This document shows, in pieces, positions 11,436 to 18,594 of a stretch of 64,000 nt of DNA (position 1 is its first letter; each line of letters starts with the position of its first letter). A model generated the notes under the pieces. The model was not told the origin of the DNA. It did not search any database and was given only the letters and a program-made list of their open reading frames with translations. Origin of the DNA: J095 sp964407935. Its GTDB lineage: Bacteria > Chloroflexota > Anaerolineae > 4572-78 > J111. Both the position numbers and the translations under genes were made by a program. The stretch lies in the NCBI GenBank assembly GCA_964407935.1, contig CAYOXS010000002.1, forward strand, positions 1 to 64,000. Reading direction: 5' to 3'.

Positions 11436-12896
11436 TTACCGGCCAACCAGGCCCATCCTGTTGATAATCGTGTCGATCATACCATCGACGGTGGTCATTA
11501 CCCGGGCCGCGGCCTGGTAGGTGTGCTGGTATTGCAGCATCCGGGTGGTTTCCTCATCCAGCGATACGCCAGCTATTTCTTCCTGCCGCTCTTCCAGATG
11601 CTGCACCAGCAAATCCTGGTTTTCGCTCATTAAAACGGCTTGCCGGGCCTGCTGGCCCAACTCGGCGATGCCGGAACGGTAATACTGGTTGATGGTGGTG
11701 GTGCCGCCATTCATTAATTTGGCAGTAGCCAGCCGGGCAATCGCCAGGGCGTTTGAGCCGTCGCCGGGCAGGCTGGCCGCATCGGCGGCGGCGGCAACTT
11801 TGTTGGTATCGGCCAGCACCACGCTGTTAACGGCAAAATCCTGCGCGCCGGTGCCGGTAAAAAAGTCCAGCCCGGTTGAATTATCCAGGCCAAATCCGGC
11901 AGAATGGAGGGTATTCACCTGCGTGCGCAGCGTATCGGCAATTTGCTCCAGCCGGTTTAGCTGGCCGGGCACAATCATATCACGGGCAATCAGGGTGCCG
12001 CCCAGTTTGCCGCCCAACCGGTCCGGCGCTACCGCCGACAGGCCGCCGGCCAGTTGCACGCCGCCTACCTGGGCAATCTGGCCGGTGTCGTCCCACACCA
12101 CTCGGTTGAGCGTGCCATTGGCCGGGTCGGCTTCTACCCGGAGTTGGGTGGGCACGTGGTCCATCACCAGTAATTTGCCGCCCAGACTGACCATTACCGT
12201 GCCGCTTTCGCCTTCGTGGATGTCAACATTTATGTAGCCCGAAAGCTCGGTGAGGAGCTGGTCACGCTGATCGCGCAGGTCGTTGGCCTGCTGGCCCACG
12301 CCTTCCACATCGCGGATGCGCTCGTTGATGCTGGCAATTTGCCCGGCCAACGTGTTGATGCTGTCCACGTGACGGCCCACCTGGGTGTCGAGTTCTGTCC
12401 GCAGGTCGTTGAGCTGGCGGTAGGTATCGGAAATGGTGGTGGCCAGCGCGTCGGCATCGGCCAGCAAATTGGTGCGCGTGCCGGTTTCGGCGGGAGTGGT
12501 GGCCATATTTTGCCAGCTTGTCCAAAATTGGCTCATCTGGCTGTTGATCGAGGTTTCGGAAGGCTCGTTCCAGACCACCTCGGCTTGCTGGAGCACATCG
12601 CGGCGAACTTCCCAGCCATCGCGGGCCAGCGTCTCCTGCCGAATCTGGCTGTCAAGATAGCTGTCGCGGAAACGTTTCATCCGGTCTACCACCACGCCGG
12701 TGCCCACCTGGCCAAACGGAGCGTAGCGGTTCATGGCCGGCACCGAATAAGGGTGGCCGGCCACCAGCACGGTTGACTGGCGTGAATAGCCGGGCGTGTT
12801 GGCGTTGGCCACGTTGTGCGAACTGGTTTGAATGGATTGCTGCATGGAATGCAGTGTTTGCAGGGCGGTGTTTAAGCTGCCAAAGGTTGTATACAT
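11436..12896 (-). CDS. flgK: Flagellar hook-associated protein FlgK (HAP1)
   Basis: First hook-filament junction protein. The N-terminus has the rod/hook family signature (SSHNVANANTPGYSRQ, about residues 25-40), and the C-terminus (about 440-486) has the helical SLDEETTRMLQYQHTYQAAARVMTTVD pattern that polymerises with the N-terminus. The length of 486 is normal for a FlgK without large inserts. The start lies one base after the flgN stop, matching the chaperone-client relationship between FlgN and FlgK/FlgL. Confidence 0.97.
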   Translation of the reverse strand: MYTTFGSLNTALQTLHSMQQSIQTSSHNVANANTPGYSRQSTVLVAGHPYSVPAMNRYAPFGQVGTGVVVDRMKRFRDSYLDSQIRQETLARDGWEVRRDVLQQAEVVWNEPSETSINSQMSQFWTSWQNMATTPAETGTRTNLLADADALATTISDTYRQLNDLRTELDTQVGRHVDSINTLAGQIASINERIRDVEGVGQQANDLRDQRDQLLTELSGYINVDIHEGESGTVMVSLGGKLLVMDHVPTQLRVEADPANGTLNRVVWDDTGQIAQVGGVQLAGGLSAVAPDRLGGKLGGTLIARDMIVPGQLNRLEQIADTLRTQVNTLHSAGFGLDNSTGLDFFTGTGAQDFAVNSVVLADTNKVAAAADAASLPGDGSNALAIARLATAKLMNGGTTTINQYYRSGIAELGQQARQAVLMSENQDLLVQHLEERQEEIAGVSLDEETTRMLQYQHTYQAAARVMTTVDGMIDTIINRMGLVGR

Positions 12897-12897
12897 A

Positions 12898-13565
12898 TCA
12901 GGCTTCCCAATTTAACATTTGGCCGGCTGAAGGCTGGCTCTGGCTGGCCCCGCGCGGGGTGTAGTGGCCGTTGCTGGGCGCGGCCAATGAGGCCAAATAC
13001 CCAAACGTAGCGTCAACTCTAACCAACCCGGCTTGCAGCATCAGCTGGTTGGTCTGGTTGAGGCGCAGCAGTTGCTCCAGCAGGGTCACAAATTCCTGCC
13101 GCAGAGTGGTGAGCTTGCGAGCCATCGCTTCATCCAGGCGGTCAATTAAATCGGACAGGGTGGCGCNNNNNNNNNNNNNNNNNNNNNNNNNNNNNNNNNN
13201 NNNNNNNNNNNNNNNNNNNNNNNNNNNNNNNNNNNNNNNNNNNNNNNNNNNNNNNNNNNNNNNNNNAGCTTGCGAGCCATCGCTTCATCCAGGCGGTCAA
13301 TTAAATCGGACAGGGTGGCGCTAGCCGGCAGATGAAATTCGGCAGTCAACCGAGCCACCAGTAGTTCTCTGGCCGTTTCCCATTTTTTCAATTGGGGGAG
13401 GAGCGATTCTTTATCCTGCACCGCCGCCGACAGTTGGGCCAGGTTTTCCTGCCGCAGCGCCTCGTGTTCGCGCTGGGCCAGGGCTACCAATTGGCGATAA
13501 CCGCCGGCTTCGTGGGTGAGGATAGACTGGAGTTCTTCAATAAAGAAGCGTCTATCTTGAGCCAT
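12898..13565 (-). CDS. flgN: Flagellar export chaperone FlgN (frame interrupted only by an assembly gap)
   Basis: Helical chaperone that delivers FlgK and FlgL to the export gate. The upstream part ends in DRLDEAMARK at the gap, and the downstream part begins with the same MARK residues. Removing 100 N and one of the two identical 55-base flanks gives one frame of about 170 residues, typical for FlgN and ending in MLNWEA. ATG at 13565 is preferred over GTG at 13571 because an AAGGA site lies 9 bases before the ATG and only 3 before the GTG. It lies between flgM and flgK, as in many bacteria. The protein is all-helical, with a hydrophobic and Gln-rich C-terminal half where substrates bind in known FlgN proteins. 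Confidence 0.9.
13167..13266. other. Assembly gap of 100 N inside flgN, an unmerged 55-base overlap
   Basis: Bases 13112-13166 are identical to 13267-13321, again exactly 55 bases. Merging the copies restores flgN to a single frame. The repeated overlap length suggests a fixed k-mer or minimum overlap in the assembler. Confidence 0.93.
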
Positions 13566-13577
13566 TGCCACCCGTCC

Positions 13578-13868
13578 TTATTTCATAAAGGGGAGCAGTT
13601 TGGCAGCGACGTTTTCCGTGTTCACCTGGTAGGTCCCGGCCTGAATCTGGCCTTTGATTTTTTGAACCAAGTCTGTGCGGACGTCCGGCGCATCTTTGGC
13701 GGCTTGCATAATTCGTTGCAGAGCCAGCGCATCGCCCGACAGACTCACTTCGGTGGAGTTGGAAACCGGCTGCACTTTTCCGTTCTGGACTGCCCCCAGC
13801 TTGCCATCAATGTTGTTGACACTGTTGGTGTACCCGGAGGGCAAGCTGTGTTGAACTTTATCGATCAT
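13578..13868 (-). CDS. flgM: Anti-sigma-28 factor FlgM
   Basis: FlgM binds FliA (sigma-28) until the hook is finished and is then exported, which releases FliA. At 96 residues it has normal length. The N-terminal half is disordered and polar, and the C-terminal half carries the sigma-binding helices (DALALQRIMQAAKDAPDVRTDLV, IKGQIQAGTYQVNTENVAAKLLPF). A GAGAGG site precedes the ATG. It is the first gene after the sigma-28 promoter at 13928-13954, so it sits under negative feedback. FliA itself is encoded upstream in the same cluster. Confidence 0.93.
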   Translation of the reverse strand: MIDKVQHSLPSGYTNSVNNIDGKLGAVQNGKVQPVSNSTEVSLSGDALALQRIMQAAKDAPDVRTDLVQKIKGQIQAGTYQVNTENVAAKLLPFMK

Positions 13869-13896
13869 TTTTACCTCTCACGCTTTTGCCGAAATT

Positions 13897-13916
13897 CTAA
13901 TTGGCAGAAAACCTGC
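13897..13916 (-). promoter_or_regulatory. Leader hairpin motif of flgM, shared with fliA
   Basis: On the minus strand the 20-base motif GCAGGTTTT then CTGCCAATTAG can fold as a GCAG/CTGC hairpin. It lies right after the predicted sigma-28 start site. It is identical at 18 of 20 positions to 18137-18156 in the fliA leader, and the two mismatches are in the loop. Function unknown; it could also be a dispersed palindromic element. Confidence 0.45.
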
Positions 13917-13927
13917 TACTGGTAAAA

Positions 13928-13954
13928 GTATCGGCACAGGGTGGGGCAACTTTA
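13928..13954 (-). promoter_or_regulatory. Sigma-28 (FliA) promoter of flgM-flgN-flgK-flgL
   Basis: Minus strand: TAAAGTTG (13954-13947), 11 bases, GCCGATAC (13935-13928). The known FliA consensus is TAAAGTTT, 11 bases, GCCGATAA, so 14 of 16 positions match with the exact spacer. The expected start site near 13921 gives a leader of about 50 bases before flgM. Confidence 0.9.
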
Positions 13955-14002
13955 GATTTTTTAAGATTTGGATTGGGGAATTTGGCTGGCCCCCACCCCC
14001 GG

Positions 14003-14028
14003 CCCCTCCCCCACAAGTGCGGGAGGGG
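14003..14028. repeat. GC-rich inverted repeat in flgM-flgG interval
   Basis: A perfect 8-base arm CCCCTCCC (14003-14010), a 10-base loop and GGGAGGGG (14021-14028), inside a C-rich and G-rich tract. It lies between the flgG stop (14054) and the flgM promoter. It could end flgG transcription, but it has no T-run and looks more like a dispersed palindromic intergenic repeat. Confidence 0.5.
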
Positions 14029-14053
14029 GTAGGGGGGATGAGGGAAAAAGATT

Positions 14054-14836
14054 CTACCGAATTTGGGTGGCCAGCCCCATCATTTCATCGGTGGTGCGGA
14101 GCGCCCGGGCCATCATCGAGTAGGCCCGCTGGGCGCTGATCATATCCACAACTTCGTTGCTCAAATCAATGTTGGATTGCTCCAGCGCGTAGCTAATCAC
14201 CGAGCCGTACCCCTGGCTGCCGGCCTGGGCTAACTGGGCCACGCCGGAAGCGTCGGTGGGCAAAAACAGGTTTTGGCCGGCGGCCTCCAGCCCGGACGGG
14301 TTGGTAAAGCGGGCCAGATTGACGGTGGTAATTACCTGCGGTTCCAGTTCGCCGGTGCGGCGGACCATCACTTTGCCTTCGCCGGTGATCATTGTTTCTT
14401 CGGCGTCGGGGGGAATAATCACTTCCGGCTGCAACAGGTGGCCATCGGCGTTGACAACCCGGCCCTCGCCATCCAGCCGAAAGGTGCCATCGCGGGTGTA
14501 GGCCAGTGTACCGTCATTACGCAGCACCTGAAAAAAGCCCTCGCCTTCAATGGCCAAATCCCACTGAAAATCGGTGGCCTCGATGACGCCCTGGCTGAAA
14601 ATATGCTGGGTATCGACCAGCCTGGCCCCGGCGGCTTCTCCGGCGGCGCGATTGTTGCCTTCTGGCGGCTCTTCCAGCCGGTCGTTGAGCAGCTCCTGAA
14701 ACTCGGCCCGGCTGCGTTTGAAGCCGGTGGTGCTGACATTGGCAATATTGTTGGCGGTCACATCCAGGCCGGCCTGCTGGGTGAGCAGCCCGGAACGCGA
14801 AACGTGCAGCAGCGCCGAAAGTGAAATTGATGGCAT
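14054..14836 (-). CDS. flgG: Flagellar distal rod protein FlgG
   Basis: Distal rod subunit. The 260 residues have the N-terminal rod signature (LDVTANNIANVSTTGFKRSRAEF), the FlgG-type middle (VDTQHIFSQGVIEATDFQWDLAIEGEGFFQV, then YTRDGTFRLDGEGRVV) and the classic C-terminus (SNIDLSNEVVDMISAQRAYSMMARALRTTDEMM). The ATG shares one base with the flgF stop (TGATG), so the two are translationally coupled. It is distinguished from flgF by the STTGFKRSRAEF segment and by the SNEVVDMI ending. Confidence 0.93.
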   Translation of the reverse strand: MPSISLSALLHVSRSGLLTQQAGLDVTANNIANVSTTGFKRSRAEFQELLNDRLEEPPEGNNRAAGEAAGARLVDTQHIFSQGVIEATDFQWDLAIEGEGFFQVLRNDGTLAYTRDGTFRLDGEGRVVNADGHLLQPEVIIPPDAEETMITGEGKVMVRRTGELEPQVITTVNLARFTNPSGLEAAGQNLFLPTDASGVAQLAQAGSQGYGSVISYALEQSNIDLSNEVVDMISAQRAYSMMARALRTTDEMMGLATQIR

Positions 14837-15588
14837 CAGACTCTCCCTATATCGCTAACGGTTTTCTCGTTGATCTGGTCCTGGTAGCGGAGCAGCCGCT
14901 GGCTGGCCTCGTAGGCGCGGAGCACGCTCATCATTTCGGTGATGGCCTGCGGGGTGTCCACATTGGAGTCTTCCAGGTAGCCCTGATAGATTTTGGTGTC
15001 GGCGGCGGCCATAACTTGCGGCTCAACGCCGTTGCGCCCGGTAAACATGGTATCGTTCACTTTGATGATGTCGTCTGTATTTTCAAAATTGGCCAGCGCC
15101 AGCTCGCCAACGAGCGCTTCATCCACAAACACCTGGCCGGTGGGCGCAACGGTCAGCAGGCCATCGGGCAGGGTGAGCGAGCCGCCGCGGCCCAACACCA
15201 GGTAGCCGTCGGCGTTGACCAGCCGGCCGTCGCTGTCGCGGTGAAAGCGACCATCGCGGGTGTAGCGCACGCCTTCTTCGGTTTGCACCTGAAAAAAGCC
15301 TTCACCGGCGACGGCAAAATCCAGCGGATGGTCAGTCAATTTTAGCGGGCCGGTTTCAAAATTAGTCACTACATCAGAGAGCGATACGCCGGTGCCGGCC
15401 CGCCCAATTTCAACGCCCGGTTTATCTTTGTAAACCTGGGTCAGCAGCATCGATGGGAAATCGGTCACGGTGGCGCGGTCGGCTTTGTAGCCAATGGTGC
15501 GCACGTTTGACAGGTTTTGGATGATGCCTTCGTGCCGCAGCAGGTTGGATAGCATGCCGGCGGCGGCGGTGTACAGGCCTCTGATCAT
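14836..15588 (-). CDS. flgF: Flagellar proximal rod protein FlgF-like
   Basis: Rod protein of the FlgF/FlhO group. The 250 residues start with MIRGLYTAAAGML and carry IIQNLSNVRTIGYKADRATV at about 22-41. The usual N-N-I/V-A-N motif is thus altered to NLSNV. The C-terminus is SNVDTPQAITEMMSVLRAYEASQRLLRYQDQINEKTV. It is paired with flgG by a one-base overlap. In bacteria with two FlgG-like genes the assignment of F and G rests on small differences, so the family is certain and the letter is likely. Confidence 0.87.
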   Translation of the reverse strand: MIRGLYTAAAGMLSNLLRHEGIIQNLSNVRTIGYKADRATVTDFPSMLLTQVYKDKPGVEIGRAGTGVSLSDVVTNFETGPLKLTDHPLDFAVAGEGFFQVQTEEGVRYTRDGRFHRDSDGRLVNADGYLVLGRGGSLTLPDGLLTVAPTGQVFVDEALVGELALANFENTDDIIKVNDTMFTGRNGVEPQVMAAADTKIYQGYLEDSNVDTPQAITEMMSVLRAYEASQRLLRYQDQINEKTVSDIGRV

Positions 15589-15656
15589 AATAAACCTCCA
15601 GAAAAATCAGCGTGCATCCCGGCTTTCGGGGAATTGGGGCACACCGGAGAAAATTC

Positions 15657-15698
15657 GGGGGACGCCCCCGCACCCCCGGCGCTTCCCCAAAATTTGGG
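15657..15698. repeat. Two small palindromes between flgF and the LPxTG-like gene
   Basis: GGGGG/CCCCC with a 3-base loop (15657-15669) and CCCAAA/TTTGGG with a 1-base loop (15686-15698) lie in the 123-base interval. They lack T-runs and resemble dispersed GC-rich intergenic repeats. They may still weaken read-through into flgF, which has no other visible promoter. Confidence 0.35.
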
Positions 15699-15711
15699 AC
15701 GCGCAAAAAAA

Positions 15712-16344
15712 TCACATCGAGCGGCGTTTGATGGCCAAACCCAGGGCGAACAGCCCCACCCCCAGGCCTAACCAGATAACCGCGGCCAGCGCCGTAAAAT
15801 CGACATTGCCCGTTACCGGCAGCCCGGCGGGCGCGCCCGGCGTGGCGGTAATGCCAGGCCCCAGTGTGGGGGTAGGCGTGCCGCTCACAACTTCGAGCCG
15901 GGTGTTGGGGAAGACGCCGGCAATGGTGCGGCGCGGGTCGGCGGCGGCGGAGTTGGGGTCAGGGTCCGGTTCAACGCTGATCACAAAATAGCGATACTCC
16001 AACAGCGGAATGTCGTCGAATTCGGCGTAGTAATCCACGTTGCCGTCGGTGTCGCTGGTAAACTTACCCAGGCTGATCATCTGGTTGTTATCGGCGGTAA
16101 CCAGCCAGGCTTCATACTGAATGCCTTCCAGTTGGGGCAGCCCCTCGGCCTTGATTTCTACCCAGGCCTCGCCCACGCTCACCTGGGCCACGCCGCTGGC
16201 GGTAGAGGAGCCGTAGTTAGAAAGTTCTGGCAAATAGTTGAGAAATATTTTAACCGGCGCGCCGTTGGCCAAGGCCACCGACCACGTGCCGGCGGTTCCC
16301 AGTAACATCACTGCCAAAATTAGCGCCCATTTTAAAGATTTCAT
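15712..16344 (-). CDS. Secreted protein with LPxTG-like C-terminal anchor
   Basis: Unrecognised secreted protein of 210 residues. A signal peptide (1-26, ending in VALA) is followed by a beta-rich domain (about 35-150) with a pattern seen in RskA-like anti-sigma C-terminal domains (YEAWLVTADNNQMISLGKFTSD). A Thr-Pro linker follows, then LPVTG at 175-179, a hydrophobic segment (182-204) and a KRR tail. That is the layout of a sortase substrate. The start at 16344 is chosen because AGGAGG lies 5 bases upstream; the longer frame to 16374 lacks a site and would disturb the signal peptide. No sortase gene is in the window. Its own promoter (16373-16401) is likely. A role in motility is not evident. 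Confidence 0.72.
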   Translation of the reverse strand: MKSLKWALILAVMLLGTAGTWSVALANGAPVKIFLNYLPELSNYGSSTASGVAQVSVGEAWVEIKAEGLPQLEGIQYEAWLVTADNNQMISLGKFTSDTDGNVDYYAEFDDIPLLEYRYFVISVEPDPDPNSAAADPRRTIAGVFPNTRLEVVSGTPTPTLGPGITATPGAPAGLPVTGNVDFTALAAVIWLGLGVGLFALGLAIKRRSM

Positions 16345-16372
16345 CGGTTCCTCCTGAAATGTGATAGACGGC

Positions 16373-16401
16373 ACTATATCACATCCAGTTAAAAAAATAA
16401 A
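16373..16401 (-). promoter_or_regulatory. Sigma-70-like promoter of the LPxTG-like gene
   Basis: Minus strand: TTTATT (16401-16396), 17 bases, TATAGT (16378-16373), in an AT-rich island of otherwise GC-rich sequence. The start codon is 29 bases downstream of the -10 box. It would also serve flgF-flgG. Confidence 0.5.
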
Positions 16402-16403
16402 TG

Positions 16404-17336
16404 TTACGAACCGGCATACGCTTTTTGGCCCATCATCAGCAGCATCCGCACGGCTTCCTGTTCCAGCCCGGTTTTGGCGGCGATGGCTAATTGATCCAGC
16501 CCCTCTTCCGCCAGTGAAAACACGGTGCGGTAGCGGTCGGATTTGGGCGGCTCGGCGTCAGCCGGGCCAAGCAGCGCCTCGCGTTCGGTGCGGGCGCTGT
16601 CATCGCCGGCGGGGGCGGAGACAGGCTCGATGGCGTCTGCCGGCGCGGAATTATTAATCCAGTTGAGGTAGGCTTTCAACGCAATGACCCGGCGGCCGAT
16701 GGTGTCGGCGTCAACCCGCTGGGTAGCCAGATCGGCGGCGTATTTATCAAGGTAGTGCGGGGCAATCCGGTGCGGCGCCGGTTCGTCATCCTTAAACTGG
16801 CCGGTGAACCAGATCATAAATTCCTGGGCGTGCTGCGAAGCCAGGGTGACCACTTCCGGGCCGCAGCCGCTGGTCCGCAGAAAGTCGCCAAAATGGGCCG
16901 GCGAATAAAGCAGTTCCAGCGGCACCAAAGGCGGCTCGGCCGGTTCAACAGCCGGCGCAGCGATCAGGCCGCCCGGCCACACCAGTTCCGCTTCGGCTTC
17001 CGCTTCCGGCTCGGCGGCGGGCACGGCTTCGGCCTGGCTCACCAACTGCCGGAGTTCGGCGGTTACGGCTTCGGCGTGTTTCAGCATCACCTGCAATTCG
17101 GCGCGTTGTTTGAGCAGATCGGTGCGGGTATCGCCGGCCACGGTTTGCAGTTCGGCCACCAGAGTAGCCACATCCTGAGCCATCTGGGTAACAGAGGCCT
17201 GATTTTGCACCCAGCCGGGTTGGGGCAGCGGCGCGGGCGCGCCGCTATTTTCAACCAGCCGGCGGGTGGTCCAGTACAGGTAGGCGGTAGCGCCCAGCAG
17301 CAAAAACTCAACCAGCAGTAGCGAATACTGAAGCAT
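16404..17336 (-). CDS. Membrane-anchored helical protein, positional analogue of SwrB
   Basis: 310 residues: one N-terminal membrane helix (about 4-23), a long coiled-coil/Ala-Glu-rich stretch (50-120), a helical domain (about 147-235), and a C-terminal helix-turn-helix-like segment (about 268-305: FSLAEEGLDQLAIAAKTGLEQEAVRMLL). That C-terminal pattern is shared by flagellar-operon families such as DUF2802 and the SwrB group. The gene follows fliA with a 29-base overlap, the same place swrB has after sigD in Bacillus, where SwrB promotes assembly of the export apparatus. The helical domain also resembles the SAM-like core-binding domain of tyrosine recombinases, but no catalytic domain follows. 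A strong AGGAGAGGAG site precedes the ATG. The SwrB link is inference from position and architecture. Confidence 0.65.
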   Translation of the reverse strand: MLQYSLLLVEFLLLGATAYLYWTTRRLVENSGAPAPLPQPGWVQNQASVTQMAQDVATLVAELQTVAGDTRTDLLKQRAELQVMLKHAEAVTAELRQLVSQAEAVPAAEPEAEAEAELVWPGGLIAAPAVEPAEPPLVPLELLYSPAHFGDFLRTSGCGPEVVTLASQHAQEFMIWFTGQFKDDEPAPHRIAPHYLDKYAADLATQRVDADTIGRRVIALKAYLNWINNSAPADAIEPVSAPAGDDSARTEREALLGPADAEPPKSDRYRTVFSLAEEGLDQLAIAAKTGLEQEAVRMLLMMGQKAYAGS

Positions 17337-18120
17337 GGGCTCCTCTCCTGTTGTAGACGACGGGGTTAGGTTCGGTTCGGCTTTTGATCAGGCCGCGCAG
17401 GGTGAGCACTGCCCGGGCGTGAATCTGGCTCACGCGTGATTCCGAAACATCGAGCACCTGGCCAATTTCTTTCATGGTCAGGCCATCGTTGTAGTAAAGC
17501 GAAATCATGAGCTGTTCGCGTTGGGGCAGCTTGCGAATGGCAGCAATTAGTTCGGCCTTTATTTCAGTGTCGTCGATTTCTTGCGAGGGTGAGGGCATGT
17601 GGGTATCCTCCAGCGAACCGTACAGGTTTCCTTCTTCACCGTTGTCATAAACCAGCGTCTGGTCCAGCGAAACAATTGAGAAATTAATATCGCCCAACCA
17701 GCCGTAGTATTGTTCCACAGTAATGTTCAGATACTGGGCCACTTCGTGATCTTCCGGGGCGCGGCCTAATTCCTGGCTCAGCGTGGCCAGCGCGCTTTCA
17801 ATTTCGCGGTTGTGCCGGTACACCGAGCGCGGCAGCAGGTCCATTGCCCGCAGCGAGTCGATGATCTGGCCGCGAATCCGGGTAACGGCATACGTGGCAA
17901 ACTTTACGCCCTGCTCCGGGTTAAAGCGGTCAATCGCTTCGATGAGGCCCAAAATCCCGTAGCCGACCAAATCCTCGTACTGCAGGCTGGGCGGGAGGCC
18001 CAGGGTTAGCCGGCCCACCACATATCTGACCAGCCGGGTGTAGTGGATAATCAGCTCTTCGCGGGCCAGGTGATCATTTTGTTGTCTGTAGCGTTGCCAG
18101 AGTTCTACCACGTTGTCCAT
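17308..18120 (-). CDS. fliA: RNA polymerase sigma-28 factor FliA
   Basis: Sigma factor for late flagellar genes. The 270 residues show region 2 (YEDLVGYGILGLIEAIDRFNP and FATYAVTRIRGQIIDSLR), region 3 (ELGRAPEDHEVAQYLNI) and region 4 with its helix-turn-helix (LTMKEIGQVLDVSESRVSQIHARAV). ATG at 18120 is chosen over the adjacent GTG at 18123, with AAGGA upstream. Two sigma-28 promoters in this window (flgM and the HD-GYP operon) are its predicted targets. The leader carries the hairpin motif it shares with flgM. It is transcribed with flhG/flhF/flhA/flhB/fliR if the gap at 18489 holds no terminator. Confidence 0.96.
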   Translation of the reverse strand: MDNVVELWQRYRQQNDHLAREELIIHYTRLVRYVVGRLTLGLPPSLQYEDLVGYGILGLIEAIDRFNPEQGVKFATYAVTRIRGQIIDSLRAMDLLPRSVYRHNREIESALATLSQELGRAPEDHEVAQYLNITVEQYYGWLGDINFSIVSLDQTLVYDNGEEGNLYGSLEDTHMPSPSQEIDDTEIKAELIAAIRKLPQREQLMISLYYNDGLTMKEIGQVLDVSESRVSQIHARAVLTLRGLIKSRTEPNPVVYNRRGAHASVFATAG

Positions 18121-18136
18121 CACAGTATCTTCCTTA

Positions 18137-18156
18137 CTAATTGGCAGTTAACCTGC
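18137..18156 (-). promoter_or_regulatory. Leader hairpin motif of fliA, shared with flgM
   Basis: Minus strand: GCAGGTTAA then CTGCCAATTAG, able to form a 5-base GGCAG/CTGCC hairpin. It lies between the upstream stop (18162) and the fliA ribosome binding site. It matches the flgM leader motif (13897-13916) at 18 of 20 bases. Confidence 0.45.
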
Positions 18157-18161
18157 CGGGC

Positions 18162-18449
18162 TTATTGAGCCGAAGCGTCTGCCTGCGGTTCAAACGTCGC
18201 CGCCGCGTCTGTTTGCGGGCCTTCGGGCTGGTCGCGGTCCGTCGCTTTGGGGGTTGGCTGCGGGGCCTGCCACACCACGGCCACGGCCCAGCCCAGCGAC
18301 ACAAATACGGTAAAAGCAGCGCCGCTTCTGAAGACGGCGGTCAGCGGGCCAACACCGGTAAAGAGGGCCACCGCCAGCGTTGCCAAACAGATTGACACAG
18401 CAATTTTTAAGCCGATATTGAAAATCCAGTCCGAATGATGATCTGTCAC
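18162..18449 (-). CDS. Small membrane protein, unknown function
   Basis: 95 residues with two predicted membrane helices (about 10-31 and 40-62) joined by a short loop, then a hydrophilic Pro/Gln/Asp-rich tail. A strong AAAGGAGG site 5 bases before GTG at 18449 supports the start. It lies between flhG and fliA. No family recognised; it may be a small partner of the export gate or of FlhF/FlhG, but this is only position-based. Confidence 0.7.
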   Translation of the reverse strand: MTDHHSDWIFNIGLKIAVSICLATLAVALFTGVGPLTAVFRSGAAFTVFVSLGWAVAVVWQAPQPTPKATDRDQPEGPQTDAAATFEPQADASAQ

Positions 18450-18488
18450 GATGTCCTCCTTTGAAGACAGGATTCAGGAGTCAGGAGT

Positions 18489-18588
18489 NNNNNNNNNNNN
18501 NNNNNNNNNNNNNNNNNNNNNNNNNNNNNNNNNNNNNNNNNNNNNNNNNNNNNNNNNNNNNNNNNNNNNNNNNNNNNNNNNNNNNNNN
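18489..18588. other. Assembly gap of 100 N, true unresolved gap
   Basis: Unlike the other two gaps, the flanks share no overlap. The left flank ends in a short tandem repeat (TCAGGAG twice), so a repeat-rich intergenic element probably broke the assembly. The true length is unknown. flhG ends just to the right (18595) and is complete. Confidence 0.8.
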
Positions 18589-18594
18589 CCGTTT

